Shown piece by piece: positions 41,052 to 50,873 of a stretch of 50,873 nucleotides of DNA; position 1 is the stretch's first letter, and each line of letters begins with the position of its first letter. The stretch is taken from the NCBI GenBank assembly GCA_018240435.1, contig JAFEFT010000010.1, forward strand, positions 1-50,873, read 5' to 3'. The DNA comes from Pseudomonadota bacterium. GTDB lineage: Bacteria > Pseudomonadota > Gammaproteobacteria > Xanthomonadales > Xanthomonadaceae. The translations under genes were made by a program, and so were the position numbers. A model generated the notes under the pieces. The model was not told the DNA's origin, made no database searches, and worked only from the letters and a program-made list of their open reading frames with translations.

Positions 41052-42023
41052 CCACAGCCCGCGAATCGCGGCGATGCCCTGTGCGCCGTGACCACGGGCG
41101 CTGCGCAGGTCGGCGCCGGTCATGCCGCCGAGGGCGTAGATCGGCAGGTCGCAGCGCTCGCGCAGGCGTGCGAAACCATCCCAGCCCAGCGGGGTACGGT
41201 CGGGATGGCTGGGCGTGGTCGCCACCGGGCCGAGCACGGCGAAATCGACGCCCAGTGCCTGCGCCAGCGCCAGTTCCTCGTCGTCATGACAGGACGCTGC
41301 GACCGGCACGGAGTGCGGCAACGGTCGCTCATGCAGCGCGCGCAATTGCGCGGCGCGCAGGTGCACGCCAGCGCCCAGTTCGCGCGCCAGTTCGATGTCG
41401 GCGTTGAGCAGCCACTCGGCACCGGCAGCGCGGCAGCGCTCGCCGACGGCCTGCGCCAGCGGTCGCAAGGCCTCGCTCGATCGCGTCCGGCAGCGCAGTT
41501 GCACGCGGCGCACGCCGGCCGCCAGCGCCACCCCCAGCGTCCGCAGGAAAGCGGCCGTGTCTGCGCCCGGCTCGGGGGTGACGAGATAACGGTCGGGCTG
41601 TTGCAGCGCGGCGACCACCGGCCGATCGGCGGCCGGCATCGAATAGCTGGAAAGCCTGGCCGGCGGTGCCCACGCCAGCGCCTGCTGCTCGCGGCCGCTG
41701 GCAGTGCCTTGCCAGCGCTCGACGATGCGCACGTCCAGCACGATGCGCTTGTGCGCGTAGGCAAACGGCACCGCGATCAGCGGCACGCAGGCGCCGACGT
41801 GGATGCCCAGTTCTTCGTGCAACTCGCGCGCCAGCGCCTGCTCGGGCGTCTCCCCCGGATCGACCTTGCCACCGGGGAACTCCCACAGCCCGGCCAGATC
41901 GCGCCCGGCCGTGCGCCGGGTCAGCAGGATGCGTCCACGGGCGTCACGGATGACACCGGCGACGACGTGGATGGCGGGAAGCCGGGAATCGGGAATGGGA
42001 AATGGGGAATCGATTTCCTGCAT
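41010..42023 (-). CDS. Nudix hydrolase (MutT) - thiamine-phosphate-synthase-like fusion
   Basis: Residues about 15-145 form a MutT-type Nudix domain with the box GGKVDPGETPEQALARELHE followed by ELGI, which hydrolyses oxidised nucleotides such as 8-oxo-dGTP. Residues about 160-330 form a ThiE/TenI-like TIM barrel (GVRRVQLRCRTRSSEALRPL, VAASCHDDEELALAQALGVD, VLGPVATTPSHPDRTPLGW, YALGGM). This fusion is common next to secA in this group; the barrel's function in it is unclear. The start at 42023 (MQEIDSPF) makes the first ~14 residues a translated heptamer array, and the last residues (RGQRTEDRG) come from another. A start closer to AIHVVAGVI is possible. Confidence 0.88.
   Translation of the reverse strand: MQEIDSPFPIPDSRLPAIHVVAGVIRDARGRILLTRRTAGRDLAGLWEFPGGKVDPGETPEQALARELHEELGIHVGACVPLIAVPFAYAHKRIVLDVRIVERWQGTASGREQQALAWAPPARLSSYSMPAADRPVVAALQQPDRYLVTPEPGADTAAFLRTLGVALAAGVRRVQLRCRTRSSEALRPLAQAVGERCRAAGAEWLLNADIELARELGAGVHLRAAQLRALHERPLPHSVPVAASCHDDEELALAQALGVDFAVLGPVATTPSHPDRTPLGWDGFARLRERCDLPIYALGGMTGADLRSARGHGAQGIAAIRGLWGAEDRGQRTEDRG
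41976..42010. repeat. heptamer array C (5 units), at the 5' end of the Nudix-ThiE gene
   Basis: The in-phase units are GGGAAGC, CGGGAAT, CGGGAAT, GGGAAAT and GGGGAAT. On the minus strand they are translated as SPFPIPDSRLP if the ATG at 42023 is the start. Confidence 0.75.
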
Positions 42024-42116
42024 TGCCTGCTTCTTTGGCGACAGCACCGATGGTGCCTTGATGCCTGAACTCTCCGCGATTCCCAAGGCCATGGCTGGAA
42101 GGTTTCGGGTATAGCG

Positions 42117-42154
42117 CGCCCCCATCCCAGCCTTCCCCCGCAGGCGGGGGAAGG
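42117..42154 (-). repeat. REP-like 38-bp element, solo copy
   Basis: This has the same structure as the pair around the DUF559 gene: on the minus strand a 24-bp palindrome with centre CCCCCGCCTGCGGGGG, followed by CTGGGATGGGGGCG. It differs from the left DUF559 copy at two positions. No DUF559 gene is next to it. It lies between the Nudix-ThiE start and heptamer array D. Confidence 0.9.
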
Positions 42155-42178
42155 AGTTTCATGCGAGCCCGGAGCCTC

Positions 42179-42290
42179 GACTCACGGCTCACGACTCATC
42201 ATTCGCCACTCCCCACTCCCCATTCACGATTCACCATTCACGATCCACAATCCACGATTCACGATTCACCATTCACGATTCACGGCCCCC
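42179..42290. repeat. heptamer array D (16 units) downstream of secA
   Basis: Units are in unbroken phase: GACTCAC, GGCTCAC, GACTCAT, CATTCGC, CACTCCC twice, then alternating CATTCAC and GATTCAC with GATCCAC and AATCCAC variants, ending GGCCCCC. TC at positions 4-5 is kept in nearly every unit, as in array A. It fills the space between the solo palindrome and the secA stop. Confidence 0.88.
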
Positions 42291-42294
42291 AGCC

Positions 42295-45033
<2,739 letters not shown>

Positions 45034-45274
45034 GGGAATCCGGGGTCGGTGGGGGCGTGCGACCTGCCGGACGGCGGGCAGGCGCGCCAACGCGAACGAC
45101 CGCCAGCGGCGGCCAAGTCGCTCATTCTAACGTGGGGGCGGGCTGGCGTGCTTCAAGCAAGCCGGCAAGGCGGTCCGGCCAGACCCGAGCAACCGCCCCG
45201 CCGCGGGGTCCGGCAGCGATTGACCCTCGCCGCGGCAGGCCCTACGCTGCACGCTCCAATCCGGGGGTGCCGCC

Positions 45275-45889
45275 ATGCCGATCTCGTTCACCATCGACCT
45301 GTCCGACGAGGACATCGCGCGACTGAGCCAAGCCGCCCGCTCCGATGCCCACGCAGCCGACAAGGCGTCGATCGAAACCGCCACCACCGCGGCCAGCAAG
45401 CTGATCGAGGAAGCCGGCAAAGGCAAGCTGCCGCCGTTCGTTTCCGATCGACTGGAAAAGCTCGACCGCATGATCGCGATGGTGCGCGACGAGGGCTGGG
45501 CGATGGCCGATGCCGACCTCCAGCACGTGCTGGCGGCACTTTCGTACTTCGTCGACCCGCACGACATGATCGCCGACGACACGCCGGTGCTGGGCTACCT
45601 CGACGATGCGATCATGATCGAGATCTTCGCCCGCGACCTGGCGCCGGAGCTGACCGCCTACGACGAATTCTGCGCCTTCCGCCACGACGAGGCGCTGCAA
45701 CGCGGCCTGGATCCGGCCAAGGTCGGCCGCGCCGAATGGCTGGCCGAGCGCCGCGAGGAACTGCATGACCGCATGCATCGCTGGCGCGACCGCGACTATG
45801 GCGAGGGCTACGGCAACAGCAGCGGCTACAAGAGCAAGACCACCTACGTCGGCAATGCCTGGCGGCCGTCGCTGTTCCGCACGACCTGA
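45275..45889 (+). CDS. DUF1232 (YkvA-like) protein
   Basis: The 204-aa protein carries the DUF1232 core YFVDPHDMIADDTPVLGYLDD, here more polar than the usual membrane-associated YkvA form. The C-terminal quarter is rich in Arg, Tyr, Gly and Ser and ends with SSGYKSKTTYVGNAWRPSLF. No signal peptide or clear membrane helix is present. The family has no settled function. It is transcribed divergently from secA and is separated by 94 bp from the acyltransferase gene. Confidence 0.8.
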   Translation: MPISFTIDLSDEDIARLSQAARSDAHAADKASIETATTAASKLIEEAGKGKLPPFVSDRLEKLDRMIAMVRDEGWAMADADLQHVLAALSYFVDPHDMIADDTPVLGYLDDAIMIEIFARDLAPELTAYDEFCAFRHDEALQRGLDPAKVGRAEWLAERREELHDRMHRWRDRDYGEGYGNSSGYKSKTTYVGNAWRPSLFRTT

Positions 45890-45983
45890 GGCGGCGCCAC
45901 GGCGGGCAATGCCCGGCGCGCGCGCAACAGCGCGAGGTCGCGACGGAGTTCGGGCTCTAGGCGGCTGACGCACAATCGCGCGC

Positions 45984-46775
45984 ATGGTGAACTCTGACCA
46001 TTCCCCGGCACCGGCCGATCATCTGCGGCCGCTGCGCTATCTGCTGCGCACGCCGCTGCTGTTGTTGCACCTGAGCCTGGTGCTGCCGGTGGTCATCGTC
46101 GCCATCAGCCTGCCGCAACGGCGCGACCGCGACCCGCGCGATCGCCTCGACGCCCGCGCCATCCGCTTCTGGCAAGGCGGCCTGCTGCGCATCTTCGGCT
46201 TGCGTCCGCAACGGGTCGGCACGCCGCTGCCGGGAGCGGTGCTGTTCGTCGCCAATCACGTCAGCTGGATCGACATCAGCCTGCTGCACAGCCAGCATGC
46301 GGTCGGTTTCGTCGCCAAGGCGGAAATCGCGCGCTGGCCCCTGGTGGGGTGGATGGCCAGCCGCGCCGGCACCATCTACCATCGCCGCGGCTCGGAGAAC
46401 TCGCTGCGCGAGGTGATGGGACGCGCCGGCGATCGCCTGCGCGACGGCCGCCCGGTCGGCGTGTTCCCCGAAGGCGGCACCGGCGACGGCCGAACGGTGC
46501 GCGTGTTCCACGCCCGCATCCTGCAGACGGCGGTCGATGCGCAGGTGCCGGTGCAGCCGGTGGCGCTGTGCTACGGCGTGAACGCCAGCGCGCAAACGCA
46601 AGTCGCCTTCGCTCATGGCGAATCGTTCCTGCGCAATTTCCTGCGCTTGCTCGGCGATCGCGGGCGGCCGGTGCAGGTGCACTTCCTCGCGCCGATTCCG
46701 CCGGTGGCGGGCGGCCGTCGTGGCATGGCCGACGACGCCCGCACGCAGATCGCCCGCACCCTCGCCGGGCCATGA
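45984..46775 (+). CDS. 1-acyl-sn-glycerol-3-phosphate acyltransferase-like (PlsC family)
   Basis: The 263-aa membrane protein has an N-terminal hydrophobic helix (LLLLHLSLVLPVVIVAISLP), the catalytic HX4D motif in FVANHVSWIDISLL, and the glycerophosphate-binding FPEGGTGDGR. It should acylate lysophosphatidic acid or a related lysolipid at the inner membrane. It overlaps the next gene by 4 bp (ATGA). It could equally be an ornithine-lipid or other lyso-acyltransferase of the same family. Confidence 0.87.
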   Translation: MVNSDHSPAPADHLRPLRYLLRTPLLLLHLSLVLPVVIVAISLPQRRDRDPRDRLDARAIRFWQGGLLRIFGLRPQRVGTPLPGAVLFVANHVSWIDISLLHSQHAVGFVAKAEIARWPLVGWMASRAGTIYHRRGSENSLREVMGRAGDRLRDGRPVGVFPEGGTGDGRTVRVFHARILQTAVDAQVPVQPVALCYGVNASAQTQVAFAHGESFLRNFLRLLGDRGRPVQVHFLAPIPPVAGGRRGMADDARTQIARTLAGP

Positions 46776-47767
46776 CCGCAACGACCGATTTCGCGCCACC
46801 GCGCTGGCTGCGCGGCCGGCATGTGCAATCCATCCTTTCCTCCAGCGGCCTGCGTCGCCGCGCCGGCGCGCGGGCACTGACACGACTGCGCGCGCAACAC
46901 GACGAACACCTGCTCGACGGCGGCGACGGCGTGCGCCTGCATGGCATCCACTCGCACCTGGCCAGGCCACCGCGGGGGCTGGTGCTGCTGCTGCACGGCT
47001 GGGAAGGCAGCGTGCAGTCGGGTTACATGCTGCACACCGCAGCGACCTTGCTGGCCGCGGGCTTCGACGTGTTCCGGCTCAACTTCCGCGACCACGGCGA
47101 CAGCCACCACCTCAACGTCGATCCGTTCCATTCCTGCCGGATCGGTGAAGTGGTGAACGCGGCGCGATCGTTGACGCAGATCATTCCGACCAGTCCGCTG
47201 CTCGTCGCCGGCTTCTCGCTCGGCGGCAACTTCGCGCTGCGCCTGGCGTTGCATGCGCCGCGCGCGGGCATCGCGCTGGCGCATGCGGCGGCGGTGTGCC
47301 CGGTGGTCGATCCGGCGGCCGGCCTGCGCGCGCTGGAAACCGGGCCGCCGCTGTACCACTGGTACTTCATGCGCAAGTGGCGCGGCTCGCTGCGGCGCAA
47401 GCGGGCGCTGTTCCCGCAGCGGCACGATTTCGACGACGCCGTGCTGGCTCAGGACATGCGCGCGCTCACCGCCTGGATGGTCGGTCGCTACACCGACATG
47501 GGTGCGCTGGAGAACTACCTCGACGGCTACTCGATCGCCGACGAGCGTCTGGCCGGTCTGCGCGTGCCGGTGAGCATCCTGGCCGCGCGCGACGATCCGG
47601 TGATCCCGATCGCCGACTTCCATCGCCTGCAACTGCCGGCGCATTCGCGGCTGGATGTCGCCGCCTTCGGCGGCCATTGCGGCTTTCTCGAAGGCGCCGC
47701 CCTGCGCGGCTACGGCGAGCGCTGGATCACCGCGCGCTTGCTGGCGGCGAGCGCCGTGCCGGCCTGA
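46772..47767 (+). CDS. YheT-type alpha/beta hydrolase
   Basis: The 331-aa protein starts MTATTDFAPPRWLRGRHVQS, typical of the YheT (UPF0017) group. The catalytic Ser is in AGFSLGGNFAL, the acid probably in ILAARDDPVIP, and the His in FGGHCGF. LLLHGWEGSVQSGYM carries the oxyanion loop. The substrate is not known; the family includes lipid esterases. Translational coupling to the PlsC-like gene fits a lipid role but does not prove it. Confidence 0.88.
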   Translation: MTATTDFAPPRWLRGRHVQSILSSSGLRRRAGARALTRLRAQHDEHLLDGGDGVRLHGIHSHLARPPRGLVLLLHGWEGSVQSGYMLHTAATLLAAGFDVFRLNFRDHGDSHHLNVDPFHSCRIGEVVNAARSLTQIIPTSPLLVAGFSLGGNFALRLALHAPRAGIALAHAAAVCPVVDPAAGLRALETGPPLYHWYFMRKWRGSLRRKRALFPQRHDFDDAVLAQDMRALTAWMVGRYTDMGALENYLDGYSIADERLAGLRVPVSILAARDDPVIPIADFHRLQLPAHSRLDVAAFGGHCGFLEGAALRGYGERWITARLLAASAVPA

Positions 47768-47840
47768 ACGCATCGCACTGGCCGGGCCGCGCCGACGGCG
47801 CAGGCTACAATGGCGGCTTTGACCCGACGGGAATCCCCGC

Positions 47841-49940
47841 ATGTTGCAAGACGTGATCGACGCGCTGCGGCGCAAGGCGCCCGAAGCGGTGGCGCTGGCG
47901 CGCGAAGAAGTGGCCGCCACGCCGGACGGCGCCGACGCCCATCACCTGCTCGGCATGGCGCTGCGCGAGAGCGGCGATTTCGCCGGCGCCCGCGGCAGCC
48001 TCGAGCGCGCCATCGAGCTGGCACCCGACACGGCGCTGTATCACTTCAGCCGCGCCCTGCTGGCCTGGGACGAAGGCGATCATGGCAACGTCGATCGCGC
48101 CAGTGCGCATGCGCTGGCGCTCGATCCCAACCAGACCGGCGCCTATGTGCTGCGCATCCAGCTCGCGCTGGCCGGCAACGACCTCGCCGAAGCCGAACGC
48201 CAATTCAACCTCGCCGAGAGGGTCGATCCCGGGCATCCGCAGTTGTTGTCGATCGCCGGGCAGATCGCATTGGCCAAGGGCGATCCGCAGGCCGCGATCG
48301 ACCGCCTGCGCCGCGCCCAGCAATCGCGCCCGCACGATCCGCAATTGCTGACCCTGCTCGGCATGGCGTGGCTGCAACAAGGCCATCCGGCGTTCGCCGA
48401 GCAGTCGCTGCGCACCGCCAAGGCGATCGATCCGCGCGGCATCGACGCCCGTCGCCTGCTGGTGCAGGCGCTGCTCGCGCAGGGCCGGCGCGACGAGGCG
48501 GGCGCCGAACTGGACGACTGGCGGCGGGTGCATCCCCACGATACCGGCGTCGCCCTGATCGCCGGCGAGCTGAACATCCATGACGGCAATCCGCAGGCCG
48601 CACTGGCCGATTTCCGCAAGCTGCTGCACGATGCGCCCGAACCGCTGCCGGCGCTGATCGGCATCGAGCGCGCGCTCAACGCCATCGGCGATGTCGAACT
48701 GGCGCGGCGGACGTGGGAAGACTGCCTGCACCAGCTGTCCGATTCCGACCAGATCTGGATCAATCGCCTGACCGTGGCCGCCGATGTCGACGACCGCCGC
48801 GAGGTGCTGCGCCGCTGGCGTCAGGCCTTGCCCGACAGCGCCGCCGCCTACCTCAACCAGGCCTGGCAAGACGACGCCGACGAGCAGTTCGTGGCCGCCG
48901 AGGCCGGTTACGACGCCGTGCTCGCGCGCGCACCGACCCAGGCCGAAGCCCTGTTCGGCAAGGCCATGCACGAATGGCGACGCGATGCCGATGCCGCCTA
49001 CGCCCGCCTGACTGCACTGGTTGCATCGGCGCCGCCGTGGCGCGCACGCCCGGCCATGGCCGTGCGCGGACTGGTGCTGGACAGCACCGGACGCACCGCC
49101 GATGCCGTCGCCGATTGGTCGCAGGCCCAGGCCGGCATGGGTGAATTGCCGGCACTGGCACCACTGCCAGCCGCCGTGCTCGGCGCGCTGCCGCGACCCG
49201 CGGCGCCGACCGACATGGACGATCCGGTGGTACTGCTGTGGGGGCCGCCCGGCAGCGGCAGCGAGCGCGTGGCGGAGGCCTTGCGGCACGCACCGAGCCG
49301 GCCGCTGATGTTGGCGATGGGGCAGATGGCGCCGCGCATCATTCCCCTTCCCGAGGAATTTCTGGCGCGCGCGCTGGATCCGGCGCAACTGCCGGGATTG
49401 GCGGCGGAAGTCGCCGGCGAATACGGCCAATCGGTCGCACCGCACCAGCACGCCGGCAACCTCGGCGTATTCGACTGGCATGCGGTCTGGGATGCGCGGC
49501 CGGTACCGACCCTGCGCCACGCCCTGCCGCGGCTGCGACTGCTGGCGGTGCTGCGCGATCCGCGCGACCTGCTGCTGAACTGGCTGGCCTTCGGCGCCCC
49601 GGTCGGGCCCAGCTTCGGCGATCCCGTCGCCAGCGCGCACTGGCTGGCCAACCAGATCCAGCACCTGCTGTTCAGCCGCGATGTACTCGGCCTGCTGGTG
49701 CAAATCGTCGACATGGATCGCTTCGATGCGCAGCCGGCGGCGGCGATGCAGGAGATTGCCACCTTCGCCGATCTGCCCAGCGCGCCTTCGGCCGATCCCG
49801 CGCTGCGCCTGCGCAGCGGCCCCGGGCGAGCGCCATCGCTGCTGCCGGCAGGCCGCTGGCGAGCCTATCGCGACGTGCTCGGCGAGGCCTTCGCGGTGCT
49901 CACCGTCGCCGCGACGGCGTTGGCCTACCCCGCCGATTGA
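47841..49940 (+). CDS. TPR protein with C-terminal sulfotransferase-like domain
   Basis: Residues about 1-290 are TPR units, for example ADAHHLLGMALRESGDFAGA and PQLLTLLGMAWLQQGHPAFA, continuing as degenerate repeats to ~440. The C-terminal ~240 residues resemble P-loop sulfotransferases: VVLLWGPPGSGSERVAEALR would hold the 5'-phosphosulfate loop of PAPS and LLAVLRDPRDLLLNWL the 3'-phosphate site; PAGRWRAYRDVLGEAF is the closing motif. No signal peptide is seen. Whether it is catalytically active is unclear. A TACAAT at 47806-47811 could be its -10 box. Confidence 0.8.
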   Translation: MLQDVIDALRRKAPEAVALAREEVAATPDGADAHHLLGMALRESGDFAGARGSLERAIELAPDTALYHFSRALLAWDEGDHGNVDRASAHALALDPNQTGAYVLRIQLALAGNDLAEAERQFNLAERVDPGHPQLLSIAGQIALAKGDPQAAIDRLRRAQQSRPHDPQLLTLLGMAWLQQGHPAFAEQSLRTAKAIDPRGIDARRLLVQALLAQGRRDEAGAELDDWRRVHPHDTGVALIAGELNIHDGNPQAALADFRKLLHDAPEPLPALIGIERALNAIGDVELARRTWEDCLHQLSDSDQIWINRLTVAADVDDRREVLRRWRQALPDSAAAYLNQAWQDDADEQFVAAEAGYDAVLARAPTQAEALFGKAMHEWRRDADAAYARLTALVASAPPWRARPAMAVRGLVLDSTGRTADAVADWSQAQAGMGELPALAPLPAAVLGALPRPAAPTDMDDPVVLLWGPPGSGSERVAEALRHAPSRPLMLAMGQMAPRIIPLPEEFLARALDPAQLPGLAAEVAGEYGQSVAPHQHAGNLGVFDWHAVWDARPVPTLRHALPRLRLLAVLRDPRDLLLNWLAFGAPVGPSFGDPVASAHWLANQIQHLLFSRDVLGLLVQIVDMDRFDAQPAAAMQEIATFADLPSAPSADPALRLRSGPGRAPSLLPAGRWRAYRDVLGEAFAVLTVAATALAYPAD

Positions 49941-50025
49941 GCATCGGCACGACTACACTGCCGGCAACGACGGCGAGGCGATCAGGACGGCCCGCTTCGC
50001 ACGAAACCGCTTTCCAGGAGGCGCG

Positions 50026-50664
50026 ATGAAACTCCACAGCGACAGTTTTGCCGACGGTCATGCCATCCCGGAGCGTTGCGCGATGGGCACGCCGACCGGC
50101 TTGGGCGGCAATCGCAATCCGCAGCTGTCGTGGTCCGACCTGCCCGAAGGCACCCAGTCGTTGCTGCTGTGGTGCGTCGATCCGGACGTGCCGACGGTGG
50201 CCGAGATGGTCGGCAAGGCCGGCGTCGAGATCCCCGTCGAACAGCCGCGCTGCGAGTTCACCCATTGGCTGCTGGCCGACATTCCGGTCGCGGTCAGCCA
50301 GATCGCCGAAGGCGCGTGGTCGGACGGCGTGACGCCGCGCGGCAAGGCCGCGAACCCGGCGGCTGGCGCGGATTGGCCCGCGCCGCCCCACCCGGCCCGC
50401 GTCGGCCTGAACGACTACACCGGCTGGTTCGCCGGCGATGCCGCGATGGGCGGCGATTGGCACGGCTACGACGGCCCCTATCCACCCGCCAACGACCTGC
50501 GCCTGCATCGCTATTTCTTCCGCTTGTTCGCGCTCGACGTGGCGCATCTGGACCTGCCCGAACGCTTCACCGCCGCCGATGCCCTGACCGCCATGCACGG
50601 CCACGTGCTGGACGAAGCGCGCCTATGCGGCATCTACTCGCTGCATCCGCTGCACCGTACGTGA
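50026..50664 (+). CDS. YbhB/YbcL-family (PEBP-like) protein
   Basis: The 212-aa protein has the phosphatidylethanolamine-binding-protein fold signature: LSWSDLPEGTQSLLLWCVDPD, FTHWLLADIP and GYDGPYPPANDLRLHRYFF. ATG 50026 is preceded by AGGAGG, the best ribosome site in the window. An insertion containing GDWHGYDG makes it a little longer than E. coli YbhB. The cellular role is unknown. It overlaps the next gene by 4 bp (GTGA). Confidence 0.88.
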   Translation: MKLHSDSFADGHAIPERCAMGTPTGLGGNRNPQLSWSDLPEGTQSLLLWCVDPDVPTVAEMVGKAGVEIPVEQPRCEFTHWLLADIPVAVSQIAEGAWSDGVTPRGKAANPAAGADWPAPPHPARVGLNDYTGWFAGDAAMGGDWHGYDGPYPPANDLRLHRYFFRLFALDVAHLDLPERFTAADALTAMHGHVLDEARLCGIYSLHPLHRT

Positions 50665-50867
50665 GCTTGCAGGCCTGGCTGCTGTGGAACGTGGTGCTGA
50701 GCTCGTTCGGTCTGGGCTATTTCATCTACGGCAAGAAGCAGGCCAAGGCGCTGCCGCTGGCCTGCGGCATCGGTTTGATGATCTTCCCGTATTTCATCGA
50801 CCAGGCGTGGGCGCTGTTCGCCATCGGCGGCCTGCTGCTGGCGCTGCCCTGGTTGCTGCGCACCTGA
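50661..50867 (+). CDS. small two-helix membrane protein
   Basis: A 68-aa protein starts at GTG 50661 (MSLQAWLLWNVVLSSFGLGY), overlapping the PEBP-family stop by 4 bp. It has hydrophobic segments WLLWNVVLSSFGLGYFIY and ALFAIGGLLLALPWLL with YGKKQAK between them, and a middle stretch CGIGLMIFPYFID. It resembles many uncharacterised small inner-membrane proteins; no function can be assigned. Confidence 0.7.
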   Translation: MSLQAWLLWNVVLSSFGLGYFIYGKKQAKALPLACGIGLMIFPYFIDQAWALFAIGGLLLALPWLLRT

Positions 50868-50873
50868 CGCCGT

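Overview
The window is a high-GC gammaproteobacterial chromosome segment, most likely from the order Lysobacterales (Xanthomonadales). Three things point there: the neighbourhood sucC-sucD / pilS-pilR / pilA / pilB-pilC-pilD / coaE / Nudix-ThiE / secA is characteristic of that order, the housekeeping proteins are of gammaproteobacterial type, and intergenic spaces carry palindromic and short-period repeats of the kind common in those genomes. I see no rRNA, tRNA, CRISPR array, prophage or transposase gene.

Layout. Positions 1-5.2 kb hold pgeF, rluD, bamD, nadE and a DUF559 endonuclease-like gene packed between two inverted copies of a 38-bp palindromic repeat. Positions 5.2-7.9 kb hold sucD and sucC, separated by four tandem hairpin units. 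Positions 8-23.6 kb are a type IV pilus locus: the PilS-PilR two-component system, an MFS/spermidine-synthase-like fusion, two pilin genes each preceded by a near-perfect sigma-54 promoter, a GT-C membrane glycosyltransferase, then (minus strand) pilB, pilC, pilD and a phosphoethanolamine-transferase-like gene that overlaps pilD by 4 bp. Positions 23.7-37.8 kb are an accessory surface-glycan island. It starts with a tightly packed nine-gene plus-strand run: polyprenyl glycosyltransferase, PLP aminotransferase, WbqC-like protein, two beta-propeller paralogues, GNAT-methyltransferase fusion, flippase, glycosyltransferase, methyltransferase. A convergent minus-strand set of glycosyltransferases and a methyltransferase follows, including a decayed GT4 remnant. 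Positions 38-50.9 kb return to core genes: coaE, a NorB/NorC-like pair, a Nudix-ThiE fusion, secA, a DUF1232 protein, a PlsC acyltransferase, a YheT-type hydrolase, a TPR-sulfotransferase, a PEBP-family protein and a small membrane protein.

How the parts fit. PilS-PilR with sigma-54 should drive both pilins; PilB, PilC and PilD assemble and process them. The GT-C enzyme beside the pilins and the phosphoethanolamine-transferase-like enzyme coupled to pilD are candidates for pilin decoration. The glycan island has a flippase, several transferases and sugar-modifying enzymes but no visible polymerase or NDP-sugar dehydratase, so it probably works with pathways encoded elsewhere.

The most unusual non-coding content is (i) a family of heptamer arrays, strictly 7-bp periodic but with a different heptamer at each locus, (ii) 38-bp REP-like palindromes that frame a nuclease-like gene, and (iii) a related palindrome translated in frame inside pgeF.
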